From: Flavobacteriales bacterium
Lineage (GTDB): Bacteria; Bacteroidota; Bacteroidia; Flavobacteriales_D; Crocinitomicaceae
Assembly: GCA_947497485.1 (NCBI GenBank)
Contig: CANMHB010000001.1
Coordinates: 1-64,000, forward strand
DNA: 64,000 bases
Reading direction: 5' to 3'
Shown: positions 1 to 7,797 of the stretch, one piece after another
How positions within the stretch are numbered: the first letter of the stretch is position 1
Layout: each line of letters opens with the position of its first letter
Position numbers and translations under genes: made by a program
The notes under the pieces: generated by a model
Told to the model about the DNA's origin: nothing
Database searches by the model: none
The model's input: only the letters and a program-made list of their open reading frames with translations

Positions 1-351
1 ACTGGACCGCAAGGACCAGCAGGTGCAGATGGTGCCGTTGGACCGCAAGGACCAGCAGGTGCAGATGGTGCCGTTGGACCGCAAGGACCTATTGGATTAA
101 CTGGACCGCAAGGACCAGCAGGTGCAGATGGTGCTGTTGGACCACAAGGACCAATTGGATTAACTGGACCGCAAGGACCAGCAGGTGCAGATGGTGCTGT
201 TGGACCACAAGGACCTATTGGATTAACCGGACCGCAAGGACCAGCAGGTGCAGATGGTGCTGTTGGACCGCAAGGACCTATTGGATTAACTGGACCGCAA
301 GGACCAGCAGGTGCAGATGGTGCCGTTGGACCGCAAGGACCAATTGGATTA
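1..351 (+). repeat. 63-bp tandem repeats encoding Gly-X-Y triplets
   Basis: Four consecutive 63-bp units lie at 100-162, 163-225, 226-288 and 289-351 and differ at only a few third-codon positions (cca/ccg, gct/gcc, cct/cca). The first 99 bases are a variant unit with an internal 36-bp duplication (40-75 repeats 4-39 in phase). Each unit encodes 21 residues, keeping the Gly-X-Y register. The near-identity at nucleotide level points to recent slippage or recombination. The array continues beyond the left edge of the window. Confidence 0.95.
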
Positions 352-1023
352 ACTGGACCGCAAGGACCTCAAGGAATTCAAGGAATAGCTGGACCTCAAG
401 GAATAGCGGGAACTAATGGAACAAATGGTTTGAACGGTACTAATGGAATTAATTGTTGGGATTTAAATGGCAATGGTGTTAATGACTTATCAGAAGATAT
501 TAATTTGGATGGATTATTTAATACATTAGATTGTAAAGGGGCAACCGGAGCAACCGGAGCAACAGGTCCACAAGGGCCGCCAGTTACAGCTAATTTTTAT
601 GGTGTTTATGCGACGAGAACGAGTATAACTTCAACTCAGCCTACTTTTACCCAGGTAAACGGTCTAACACAAGCTGTAAATATTACAACTGTACCCGCGA
701 AAATCTTCATCTCTACAACCGGAAATCTTGAAACTTTTTCTACGTTTGATGGCGGTTCTGGATGTGTTGTTCAAGTTTTCCAAAATGGCACAGGAATTCC
801 TCAAATGTTTCAAGTTGTTGATATTAATGATGCTGCTGGCGTTACAGGTACAATTGGAATATGGTCGATGGCAGGATATGTAAATATAACAACAGCTGGA
901 ACTTATACTTTTAGTGTAAGAGCAGCAAAATATGCCTTTGACAGTTTCTATGCAGGAGGAAATACAACAGCACCAGCTGCATTTCAAAACCATGGAAGTT
1001 TAATCCTTCAAGTTTATTATTAA
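1..1023 (+). CDS. Collagen-like repeat surface protein, 5' end outside window
   Basis: The frame is open from base 1 to TAA at 1021-1023, so the N-terminus is missing. Visible residues 1-~145 are uninterrupted Gly-X-Y triplets ([13 protein letters not shown] and variants). A spacer follows with Cys152 and Cys178 flanking two back-to-back EF-hand-like loops (D154-x-N-x-N-G...E165 and D166-x-N-x-D-G...D177). A second short collagen stretch ([14 protein letters not shown]) leads into a ~145-residue globular C-terminal domain rich in Thr/Ser and beta-type sequence. Bacterial collagen-like proteins form trimeric stalks on the cell surface; the C-terminal domain would be the trimerising or binding head (inference). 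No T9SS C-terminal signal is seen. It converges with der, with 1 bp between stop codons. The first ATG-like start in frame (TTG at 430) is internal. Confidence 0.85.
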   Translation, partial: TGPQGPAGADGAVGPQGPAGADGAVGPQGPIGLTGPQGPAGADGAVGPQGPIGLTGPQGPAGADGAVGPQGPIGLTGPQGPAGADGAVGPQGPIGLTGPQGPAGADGAVGPQGPIGLTGPQGPQGIQGIAGPQGIAGTNGTNGLNGTNGINCWDLNGNGVNDLSEDINLDGLFNTLDCKGATGATGATGPQGPPVTANFYGVYATRTSITSTQPTFTQVNGLTQAVNITTVPAKIFISTTGNLETFSTFDGGSGCVVQVFQNGTGIPQMFQVVDINDAAGVTGTIGIWSMAGYVNITTAGTYTFSVRAAKYAFDSFYAGGNTTAPAAFQNHGSLILQVYY

Positions 1024-1024
1024 A

Positions 1025-2335
1025 TTACTTCTTTCTAAAGAAAATCTTAACGGGAACCCCCTCAAAATTGAATTGCTCGCGAAGTCTGTTTTCCAAAAAG
1101 CGTTTATAGGAATCCGGAATATACTGAGGTAAGTTACAAAACACGGCAAACGAAGGCGCGTGAGTTGGTAATTGCTGAATGAACTTAATTCGAATGTACT
1201 TTCCTTTCATAGCAGGAGGCGGCGTTGCATTGATAATATCAAGCATAACCTCGTTCAATTTATGCGTAGGTATTTTTCGCACTCTATTTTCATGCACCTC
1301 CATCGCTTTCTCAAGCACTTTATGAATGCGCTGCTTCGAAATTGTTGATGTAAATACAATTGGAACATCATTGAATGGCGCTAATTGTTCACGTAAAACT
1401 TTTTCAAATTGAACCATGGTATTTTGATCTTTTTCAACCAAATCCCATTTATTTACAACGACCACTACTCCTTTCGAATTCTTTTCAATCATGTAATAGA
1501 TGCTCAAATCTTGCTTTTGAATTCCCTCAGCAGCATCAATCATAATTATACAAACATCTGCATTTTCAATGGTACGAACTGAACGTAAAACCGAATAGTA
1601 TTCAATGTCTTCTGTAACTTTCGCTTTCTTTCGAATTCCTGCTGTATCAATCAATAAAAAGTCGAACCCAAAAGACTTATAACGGGTATGGATTGCATCA
1701 CGCGTTGTTCCGGAAATATCAGTTACTATATTGCGTTCTTGGCCAGTTAGCGCATTAACCATTGAAGATTTACCAACATTCGGACGACCAACGATGGCAA
1801 TTCTAGGCAATGCATCTTCTTCGCGAATGGATTCATCCTCTTTTTTGAAATACTTTACAATTTCATCTAGTAATTCACCAGTTCCTCCTCCATTTGTTGC
1901 CGAAAGATCGAAAACATCTCCTAATCCAAAGGCATAAAATTCAGAAGATAAGCCAATTCGTTCGGTATTATCCACTTTGTTGGCGCCAATTAACACTGGT
2001 TTATTTGATTTACGAAGAAGCTGAGCAACAATTTCATCCATTTCAGCGATTCCAGTCATTACATCAACCATGAAAATAATAACGGTTGCTTCCTGTACTG
2101 CAATTTCTACTTGCTTTCGAATTTCCCCTTCAAAAATATCCTCGTGAGTAGTTGCATAACCTCCCGTATCAATGACGGAAAATTGATAACCATTCCACTC
2201 CCCTTTTCCATAGATGCGATCACGTGTAACACCACTTATTTCCTTGACAATCGCATCACGAGATTCCGTTAAGCGGTTAAATAATGTTGATTTTCCAACA
2301 TTCGGTCTTCCTACAATTGCAACGATGTTACTCAT
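1025..2335 (-). CDS. der: Ribosome-assembly GTPase Der (EngA)
   Basis: 436 aa, the normal Der length, with two GTPase domains in tandem and a C-terminal KH-like domain. G1 motifs are [12 protein letters not shown] (residues ~9-20) and [12 protein letters not shown] (~183-194); G3 are DTGG and DTAG; G4 are NKVD and NKWD. The double G domain is unique to Der and separates it from the neighbouring Era. Der acts in maturation of the 50S subunit and is generally essential. The gene lies 19 bp downstream of era on the same strand and is probably cotranscribed, with no promoter box seen in between. Recognition of the family is firm. Confidence 0.97.
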   Translation of the reverse strand: MSNIVAIVGRPNVGKSTLFNRLTESRDAIVKEISGVTRDRIYGKGEWNGYQFSVIDTGGYATTHEDIFEGEIRKQVEIAVQEATVIIFMVDVMTGIAEMDEIVAQLLRKSNKPVLIGANKVDNTERIGLSSEFYAFGLGDVFDLSATNGGGTGELLDEIVKYFKKEDESIREEDALPRIAIVGRPNVGKSSMVNALTGQERNIVTDISGTTRDAIHTRYKSFGFDFLLIDTAGIRKKAKVTEDIEYYSVLRSVRTIENADVCIIMIDAAEGIQKQDLSIYYMIEKNSKGVVVVVNKWDLVEKDQNTMVQFEKVLREQLAPFNDVPIVFTSTISKQRIHKVLEKAMEVHENRVRKIPTHKLNEVMLDIINATPPPAMKGKYIRIKFIQQLPTHAPSFAVFCNLPQYIPDSYKRFLENRLREQFNFEGVPVKIFFRKK

Positions 2336-2354
2336 TTTCTATTAATTTAACGAT

Positions 2355-3230
2355 TTAATAACCGTATCTTTTTAGTTTAGATTCTGTCGAACGCCAATCC
2401 TTGTCAACTTTCACATAGTTTTCCAAATAAACTTTTGTTCCAGTAAATTTCTCCATTTCAATTCTGGCCTCTTTTCCAATTCGCTTGAGCATCTCACCGC
2501 CTTTTCCAATAATAATTCCTCTTTGAGAATCGCGTTCAACTATTATTAAAGCACGAATTCTAGTCAACAAGCCTTCCTCTTTATATTCCTCTATTTCTAC
2601 TTGGCAACTATACGGAATCTCTTTTTGACAATGTAAAAAGATTTTCTCTCGAATAATTTCAGAAACAAAAAAGCGCATCGGTCGATCAGAAATCTCTTCT
2701 TTATCATAATACGGCGGATTCTCTGGGATTAACTCCAAAATTCGCTCCCACACTTGATCAATGTTGAAATTATGCAAGGCCGAAACTGGAAAAACAACAG
2801 CGTTTGGAAGTTGCTCTTGCCAATATAAAACGCGTTCTGTTAATTGCTCCTGATTGGAAAGATCAATTTTGTTAATTAGGCAAAGAACAGGGACTTTTAA
2901 TTTTTTGATTTTATCCAAGGTCTCTTTGTGATTCATTTCACTTTCCTGCGTGTCTGTAATGAAAAGCAATACATCTGCATCTTTTAATGAAGAATTAACG
3001 TAATCCATCATTATTTCGTGCATCTTATAAGCGGCATTTACCACACCAGGCGTATCAGAAAAAACAATTTGATGATCTTCATCATTGACAATACCCAAAA
3101 TTCGATGACGCGTAGTTTGTGCTTTTGAGGTAACTATGGAAAGCTTCTCCCCTACTAACCTATTCATTAGTGTTGACTTTCCAACATTTGGACTTCCAAC
3201 AATATTTACAAAACCTGATTTATGCGCCAT
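2355..3230 (-). CDS. era: Ribosome-assembly GTPase Era
   Basis: 291 aa from the chosen start. G1 GSPNVGKST lies near the N-terminus, followed by switch region QTTRH, G3 DTPG, G4 NKID and a C-terminal type II KH domain with GKGGEMLKRIG near residue 255. Era binds the 3' end of 16S rRNA and assists 30S assembly. A longer frame starts at 3248, but a TAACTTTG promoter box at 3246-3253 would put the transcription start near 3240, so the ATG at 3230 (MAHKSGF) is preferred; it also fits the usual Era N-terminus. Followed by der on the same strand. Confidence 0.96.
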   Translation of the reverse strand: MAHKSGFVNIVGSPNVGKSTLMNRLVGEKLSIVTSKAQTTRHRILGIVNDEDHQIVFSDTPGVVNAAYKMHEIMMDYVNSSLKDADVLLFITDTQESEMNHKETLDKIKKLKVPVLCLINKIDLSNQEQLTERVLYWQEQLPNAVVFPVSALHNFNIDQVWERILELIPENPPYYDKEEISDRPMRFFVSEIIREKIFLHCQKEIPYSCQVEIEEYKEEGLLTRIRALIIVERDSQRGIIIGKGGEMLKRIGKEARIEMEKFTGTKVYLENYVKVDKDWRSTESKLKRYGY

Positions 3231-3245
3231 TTGAAAAATTGGTTG

Positions 3246-3253
3246 CAAAGTTA
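3246..3253 (-). promoter_or_regulatory. TAnnTTTG -7 box for era-der
   Basis: TAACTTTG on the minus strand matches the Bacteroidota sigma -7 consensus TAnnTTTG, 15 nt upstream of the era ATG. It decides the era start. No clear -33 TTTG element is evident. Confidence 0.6.
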
Positions 3254-3319
3254 CGACTTTTAAAGGAATGCACTATTTTAAAGTTTAATTGTTACATTAG
3301 AATAATTAATTACATCTAT

Positions 3320-3811
3320 ATGAATGAAAAAATATTCAGTGTATCAATGGACAGTTTTGCCAAGAACATAACCTCAATTCTTCCTTTGATTATATTGGTA
3401 TTGGTTTTAATTCCTTTAAACTCAAAAAATGAAATAGATATTATCGAAAGCATCTTACCTCTTGCTCTTGTATTTTTAGTTTATTTATTCTGTTTTTTAT
3501 ATCGTCCCATAGATTATCGAACAACGGATAACAAATTAATTATTAATCGATTAATCAAAAAGGTGATCCTGGATAAAAGTGAAGTTTTGAATGTTGAATT
3601 ATTGACAAACGAAGATCTAAAATGGACCATTCGGACCTTTGGTGTTGGAGGATTATTTGGCTACTTTGGCAAATTTAGAAATTCAAAAATTGGAAATATG
3701 ACTTGGTATGCAACAAGGAGAAATCATGCTATTTTAATTAATCTCAAAGATGGACAAAAAATTGTCATCACACCTGATAATCCGGAATCATTAATAGTTG
3801 AATTAATTTAG
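3320..3811 (+). CDS. Membrane protein with bacterial PH-like domain
   Basis: 163 aa from ATG 3320. Two membrane segments at residues ~15-32 and ~44-62 are followed by a soluble part with YRTTDNKLIINR, a glycine-rich turn (TFGVGGLFGYFGKF) and a C-terminal ITPDNPESLIVEL. This layout matches bacterial PH-domain proteins, where the TPDNPE-type ending is typical. The role is unknown; such proteins are membrane-anchored. An in-frame extension to 3170 exists but would run back over the era promoter and coding region in antisense, so it is rejected. The gene is divergent from era and convergent with the DUF58 gene (16 bp). Confidence 0.75.
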   Translation: MNEKIFSVSMDSFAKNITSILPLIILVLVLIPLNSKNEIDIIESILPLALVFLVYLFCFLYRPIDYRTTDNKLIINRLIKKVILDKSEVLNVELLTNEDLKWTIRTFGVGGLFGYFGKFRNSKIGNMTWYATRRNHAILINLKDGQKIVITPDNPESLIVELI

Positions 3812-3827
3812 ATAAAACTTGTGTTAA

Positions 3828-4742
3828 TCAATACATCTTCTGACGCTTCAACAAATATTGGAGGAGAATTTGATTGTAACCCTCGTTCACATCAGCTGGC
3901 ATAAAATCAATGCGGTAATTAGCACAACGCATTTTGATTTCATTAAAATACTTTTGGATTTCTTCAACATATTTTGCTTTAATCTCAGCAGGCTGCAAAC
4001 GCATTTTTTCGCCTGTTTCCATATCGATGAGCTGATAAGGACGATTATCCAAATTAAAATCAACTTCCAATGCTTTGTTTACGACATGAAATAAAATAAC
4101 CTCGTGCTTATTATGTTTCAAATGATTCAGCGCTTGAAATAACTCGTCAATTTTCGATGGATCATCCAATAAATCTGAAAACACAACAACCAAGCTTCTG
4201 CGATGGGTTAATTCAGCAATATCGTGCAAAGCCTGAATAGCATTTGTGTTAGAACTTTTATCCGATTGATATTGAACGAAGCGATTTTCCAATTCACTGA
4301 AAAGAAAACGATGATGAGCAACTGAAGATTTTGCTTGTGTATGTAATTCTATTTTATCACTAAAAAAAGTTAAACCTACCGCATCACGTTGACGCTTTAA
4401 TAACTCGATAATACTCGCTGCAGCATAAACAGAAAATTCAAATTTGGAAACACCATCTTTTTCAAAATACATGGAACTAGAGACATCCAAAACAATCTGA
4501 CAGCGAAGATTTGTTTCCTCTTCATATTTCTTGGTGAACATTTTCTCTGTTCGACCATACAATTTCCAGTCTATGTGACGAGTCGACTCTCCTGTATTAT
4601 ACAATCGATGCTCAGCAAATTCAACTGAAAATCCATGAAAAGGACTTTTGTGCAGACCCGTAATAAACCCTTCCACCACTTGATTCGCAAGTAATTCAAG
4701 ATTTCCGAATTGCGCTAAGCGGAGTCTCTCAATAGATGCCAT
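3828..4742 (-). CDS. DUF58 domain protein (VWA-like, MoxR-partner family)
   Basis: 304 aa. The DUF58 signature STRHIDWKLYGRT is near residue 54, followed by a von Willebrand A-like core with the MIDAS motif DVSSS (~residue 92) and VVFSDLLDD (~residue 177). Proteins of this family usually work with MoxR-type AAA+ ATPases, often beside VWA/BatA-type genes in Bacteroidota. Here no moxR or bat gene lies within the window next to it, so its ATPase partner is either upstream elsewhere or absent. Cytoplasmic; no signal peptide or membrane helix. Flanked by a PH-domain gene (convergent) and a lipoprotein gene (divergent). Confidence 0.88.
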   Translation of the reverse strand: MASIERLRLAQFGNLELLANQVVEGFITGLHKSPFHGFSVEFAEHRLYNTGESTRHIDWKLYGRTEKMFTKKYEEETNLRCQIVLDVSSSMYFEKDGVSKFEFSVYAAASIIELLKRQRDAVGLTFFSDKIELHTQAKSSVAHHRFLFSELENRFVQYQSDKSSNTNAIQALHDIAELTHRRSLVVVFSDLLDDPSKIDELFQALNHLKHNKHEVILFHVVNKALEVDFNLDNRPYQLIDMETGEKMRLQPAEIKAKYVEEIQKYFNEIKMRCANYRIDFMPADVNEGYNQILLQYLLKRQKMY

Positions 4743-4833
4743 AATAGAACACGAATTTACGACTTATAGTTGTTGAAATTGAAGCATTTCCGAAAATAAA
4801 TGATTTAAAGGACTGAAATTAACTTTTAATGAA

Positions 4834-4841
4834 TAAATTTG
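4834..4841 (+). promoter_or_regulatory. TAnnTTTG -7 box for lipoprotein gene
   Basis: TAAATTTG lies 17 nt before the ATG at 4859. It sits inside the longer frame that starts at 4829 and therefore argues for the shorter start. Confidence 0.5.
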
Positions 4842-4858
4842 TCAAAATTTTTACAAAA

Positions 4859-5272
4859 ATGAAAAACAAAAAGAATTTAGCTTACGTTGCTCTTGCTGGT
4901 GCGACTACTTTAGCAGTTAATAGCTGCGGAAAATATGAAGAAGGTCCAAAGTTTTCTCTTTTATCAAAAAAATCGCGTGTTGCAGGAGATTGGAATGTTA
5001 AGTCTGTTGGTAGCCAAGTTCTTACTTCTGGATACGGTCTTAACATGACTTTTGACAAGGATGGATCAATGAAATATACCTATACTTATGGTTCAACGTC
5101 ATACTCCTATGCAGGAACATGGGATTTTTCTTCAGATAAAGAAAATTTAATCATAAACGTCGATGGTGGTATTGATACACTTGAAATTAAAAAATTGAAA
5201 AACAAAGAAATGTGGTTAGATGATGACTACACTTCAGCTGATGGAGATCTTTGGATCCTTGAAGCGAAATAA
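4859..5272 (+). CDS. Lipoprotein with lipocalin-like fold, unknown role
   Basis: 137 aa from ATG 4859. The N-terminus MKNKKNLAYVALAG runs into a lipobox-like AVNSC, so it is a probable lipoprotein of the outer membrane. The rest (AGDWNVKSVGS, NMTFDKDGSMKYTY, YAGTWDFSSDKENLII) is a series of short beta strands of the type in lipocalin-like or META-like Bacteroidota proteins: GDW at the start, then strand pairs ending in WILE. The frame is open back to an ATG at 4829, but the TAAATTTG box at 4834 favours 4859. Followed by a strong hairpin terminator. Substrate unknown. Confidence 0.75.
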   Translation: MKNKKNLAYVALAGATTLAVNSCGKYEEGPKFSLLSKKSRVAGDWNVKSVGSQVLTSGYGLNMTFDKDGSMKYTYTYGSTSYSYAGTWDFSSDKENLIINVDGGIDTLEIKKLKNKEMWLDDDYTSADGDLWILEAK

Positions 5273-5291
5273 TCATTGAATTTGTACACTT

Positions 5292-5319
5292 AAAAGCCTC
5301 TTTTAGAGGCTTTTTTTAT
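5292..5319 (+). terminator. Rho-independent terminator
   Basis: AAAAGCCTC (5292-5300), loop TTTTA, GAGGCTTTT (5306-5314), followed by further T residues. It lies 20 nt after the lipoprotein stop and only a few bases before the next gene's ATG at 5325. Confidence 0.85.
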
Positions 5320-5324
5320 TGTAT

Positions 5325-6386
5325 ATGAGCGATAAATTTCTAATAAATTATACCAATTCACTCGTTGATTTATTGACGCAAGGGAATTTTAGTGTTTTTC
5401 TAACGACTTATCAAGCCGGGAAATTAATTTTACTTACTGCAAAAAATAATCAAATAAACCAGCTACCCGTAACATTCAAAAAACCAATGGGTGTTGCAAT
5501 TCAAGGATCTAAATTAGCTATTGCAAGTATCGATGAAATTCAAATTTTCTCAAGAGAAGAGCAAGATCGTGTTAGGAAAAAACCTGAACTTACTGAATTT
5601 GATTGCATTTATCTCCACCGAGCAACTTATCATACGAGCCCTATGGACTTGCACGATCTTGAATTTGGTGAAGGACTAATTTGGGGCGTGAATACCATGT
5701 TTTCATGTCTATCTATTCATGATGTTACGTATAGTTTCCGACCAAAATGGAAACCACCTTTTATTTCGGAGTTGCTTCCTGAGGATAGATGCCATTTAAA
5801 CGGAATGGCAATGGTAAATAATCTTCCAAAATACGTAACAGCTCTCAGTCAAGACAACACAAAACAAGGATGGCGAAAAAATAAGCTTAAGACTGGAATA
5901 TTAATGGAGGTTCCTTCTGGCGAAATTATTTTGAAGGGCCTCTCAATGCCTCATTCTCCTCGAATTTATAAGGATGAAATATATGTATTGGAATCAGGTT
6001 GTGGTCATTTGATAAAAGTAAATATTAACGACAAGAGTTCTGAATTGATATACAATTTCGATTGTTTTATCCGGGGAATGTCTTTTCATAATAATATTGC
6101 ACTTATCGGAAAATCTAAAATTCGAGAAAGCTCCAAAGATTTTGATGACTTAGATGTGAAAGAAAATTCGAAACATGCTGGGTTGATTTTCTTTGATATG
6201 GATAAAAAAGAGATCATTGGAGAAATTAATTATGAATCAGACGTCGAAGAAATTTTTGATGTTCAGATTCTTGAAAATACGATTAATCCAGTAGTAATTA
6301 CCTCACAAATAGAGCGCATGAATGACATTATTACCCTTCCTGGTAGTGCATTCTGGAAAAATGAAGAGGATACCAACAAAAATTAA
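5325..6386 (+). CDS. TIGR03032 family conserved protein, function unknown
   Basis: 353 aa from ATG 5325 (an upstream in-frame TTG at 5319 lies in the terminator tail and is rejected). The hallmark blocks of the TIGR03032 family appear in order: FLTTYQAGKLILL, KKPMGVA, MDLHDLEFGEG, WGVNTMFSCLS, KWKPPFISELLPEDRCHLNG, VTALSQDN, GWRKNK, GLSMPHSPR, VLESGCGHL, IRGMSF, LIGKSKIRE and EEIFDVQ. The fold is probably a beta-propeller by the regular spacing of these blocks (inference). No signal peptide, so cytoplasmic. The family has no established biochemical role that I know. It is followed closely by a tRNA gene with its own promoter box. Confidence 0.88.
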   Translation: MSDKFLINYTNSLVDLLTQGNFSVFLTTYQAGKLILLTAKNNQINQLPVTFKKPMGVAIQGSKLAIASIDEIQIFSREEQDRVRKKPELTEFDCIYLHRATYHTSPMDLHDLEFGEGLIWGVNTMFSCLSIHDVTYSFRPKWKPPFISELLPEDRCHLNGMAMVNNLPKYVTALSQDNTKQGWRKNKLKTGILMEVPSGEIILKGLSMPHSPRIYKDEIYVLESGCGHLIKVNINDKSSELIYNFDCFIRGMSFHNNIALIGKSKIRESSKDFDDLDVKENSKHAGLIFFDMDKKEIIGEINYESDVEEIFDVQILENTINPVVITSQIERMNDIITLPGSAFWKNEEDTNKN

Positions 6387-6397
6387 TAAAAACTCAT

Positions 6398-6405
6398 TAT
6401 ATTTG
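6398..6405 (+). promoter_or_regulatory. TAnnTTTG -7 box for tRNA-CAT
   Basis: TATATTTG sits 13 nt before the mature 5' end of the tRNA, just after the stop of the TIGR03032 gene. Confidence 0.6.
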
Positions 6406-6418
6406 CAACCGAAAAAAT

Positions 6419-6492
6419 GGCGAGATAGCTCAGTTGGTTAGAGCGTTGGATTCATAACCCAAAGGTCCCGAGTTCAACTCTCGGTCTCGCTA
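6419..6492 (+). tRNA. tRNA with CAT anticodon (elongator Met, or Ile2)
   Basis: 74 nt with a full cloverleaf. Acceptor GGCGAGA pairs with TCTCGCT (first pair G-T); D stem GCTC/GAGC; anticodon stem TTGGA/CCCAA with loop TTCATAA; T arm CCGAG-TTCAACT-CTCGG; discriminator A. CCA is not encoded. The anticodon stem lacks the three G-C pairs of initiator tRNA, and there is no C1-A72 mismatch, so it is not tRNA-fMet. The pair next to the anticodon loop is A-C. From sequence alone I cannot separate elongator tRNA-Met from a TilS-modified tRNA-Ile(CAT). Confidence 0.95.
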
Positions 6493-6493
6493 C

Positions 6494-6526
6494 AAAGAGG
6501 TCAATCTAAAGGTTGACCTTTTTTAT
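6494..6526 (+). terminator. Terminator after tRNA
   Basis: AGGTCAA (6498-6504) pairs with TTGACCT (6513-6519), extended by A/T pairs, followed by a T-run. It overlaps the stop codon of the convergent gene at 6523. Confidence 0.8.
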
Positions 6527-7797
6527 TTTAAATCAATCAAAGCCGTCCAAAGGGTAATTTTACCTTTGTCCATGCGCGGCCAGATCGGTCGAATTTGTCC
6601 GTTTACCGCAGCTATACCCAGGTAATCACCAAAGAAAACTTTTTCATCTGGCACAAACGACTTTTCAGAAATTGTTTGCTGTTGAAAGGTATTTCCACCA
6701 TCTTTACTCATACACCACGCAACATCGGTTTGATTGCTATTTGCTTTATACTTATGTCGATCGTAAAAAACGAGGTGTAAATCTCCGTTATTTTGGTCAA
6801 TGGCAATTGCAGTCATAAACTGATGCGATCGCGTTCCATCTTGATTGACCTTGATGGCATTCGACCAAGTTTCTCCACCATCAGTTGATTTCATAATCCA
6901 AACATCTGTGTTATCATTTCCATTTCGCTGATCACTCCAGTTTAAATACAATGTTCCACGATTGGGTCCATCGCTCATGTCTGAAACCAAAAAAGGCAAA
7001 CCATTCGCACGATAAAAACCCGGGACTTTTATATCCCAACCTTCTGGTTGATTTTCAACATATTTTTCTTCTGTAAGCCAAGTTTTACCATCATCAAGTG
7101 ATTTCTGCATTACCAATCCCTTGGGGCCAGCCCAAGTAACATAAATCTCTCCATTAGGTCCGAGCGCTGGGACAGCACCCTCAACAGTATTGTCACTATC
7201 CAAACAATCACCACCATACTTCGAGATACGTTTGGGTTGTGACCATGAAATCCCTCGATTCGTTGATTTTGAAAACATAATGAATGAACTGTCAAGAGGA
7301 TCTGGGGAATCGTATTTATCAAATTGAGTCCAAGTCATATAAACAACATTCGTTTTCGGATTAACGACAACCCAATGCTTATCTTGTACTTTGGTCCCAT
7401 TAGGCTGAGAGTAACTTTCTAACGCAAAAGAACCTTCAATTTTATCTGAAACTTGGCAAACAATTCGATCCAAATGTTGATCTTCACTCACACTTGCTAA
7501 ATGAAAATAATACAGACGACCCGTATTGTCAAAAGTCAAAACAGGATCTCCGAATACACCATATTTACTCGAAATCTTTTTACTTTTCCACGTTTTGCCT
7601 CCATCTTTTGAGTAATGATACCCTTGAAGAATCGATCCCGCAGCGATGTGATTGGTGTTAGTGGGATTAATTGCAATTGCTGGTTCGCATTCGTTGTATG
7701 GATAAAGGGCATTTACAGGAGGAATTTGCACATTCACACACGAAATTTGAGCCGTTAAACTAGAAACACATAAGATAAAAATCAGAAGTATTCTCAT
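6523..7797 (-). CDS. Secreted BNR-repeat (sialidase-like) beta-propeller protein
   Basis: 424 aa with a signal peptide (MRILLIFILCVSSLTAQ). At least five Asp-box motifs are visible: SKDGGKTW (~63), STNRGISW (~179), SLDDGKTW (~229), STDGGETW (~305) and SKDGGNTF (~361). This is the beta-propeller layout of the sialidase/BNR superfamily. I do not see the FRIP motif or an obvious arginine triad, so sialidase activity is not supported; 'exported glycoside-hydrolase-like propeller' is as far as the sequence goes. There is no T9SS C-terminal domain. Its ATG overlaps the stop of the upstream M61 peptidase by 4 nt (ATGA), so the two are translationally coupled. Confidence 0.85.
   Translation of the reverse strand: MRILLIFILCVSSLTAQISCVNVQIPPVNALYPYNECEPAIAINPTNTNHIAAGSILQGYHYSKDGGKTWKSKKISSKYGVFGDPVLTFDNTGRLYYFHLASVSEDQHLDRIVCQVSDKIEGSFALESYSQPNGTKVQDKHWVVVNPKTNVVYMTWTQFDKYDSPDPLDSSFIMFSKSTNRGISWSQPKRISKYGGDCLDSDNTVEGAVPALGPNGEIYVTWAGPKGLVMQKSLDDGKTWLTEEKYVENQPEGWDIKVPGFYRANGLPFLVSDMSDGPNRGTLYLNWSDQRNGNDNTDVWIMKSTDGGETWSNAIKVNQDGTRSHQFMTAIAIDQNNGDLHLVFYDRHKYKANSNQTDVAWCMSKDGGNTFQQQTISEKSFVPDEKVFFGDYLGIAAVNGQIRPIWPRMDKGKITLWTALIDLK

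Noticed and set aside
1..351. Regular repeat as CRISPR array
   Set aside because: Units are contiguous, with no unique spacers, and code for Gly-X-Y triplets.
664..993. 109-codon minus-strand frame opposite the collagen-like protein
   Set aside because: Cys/Ser-rich antisense shadow produced by the Thr/Ala-rich coding strand.
6419..6492. tRNA as initiator tRNA-fMet
   Set aside because: Lacks the C1-A72 mismatch and the three G-C pairs of the anticodon stem.
6523..7797. Active sialidase
   Set aside because: Asp boxes are present, but no FRIP motif or arginine triad could be identified.
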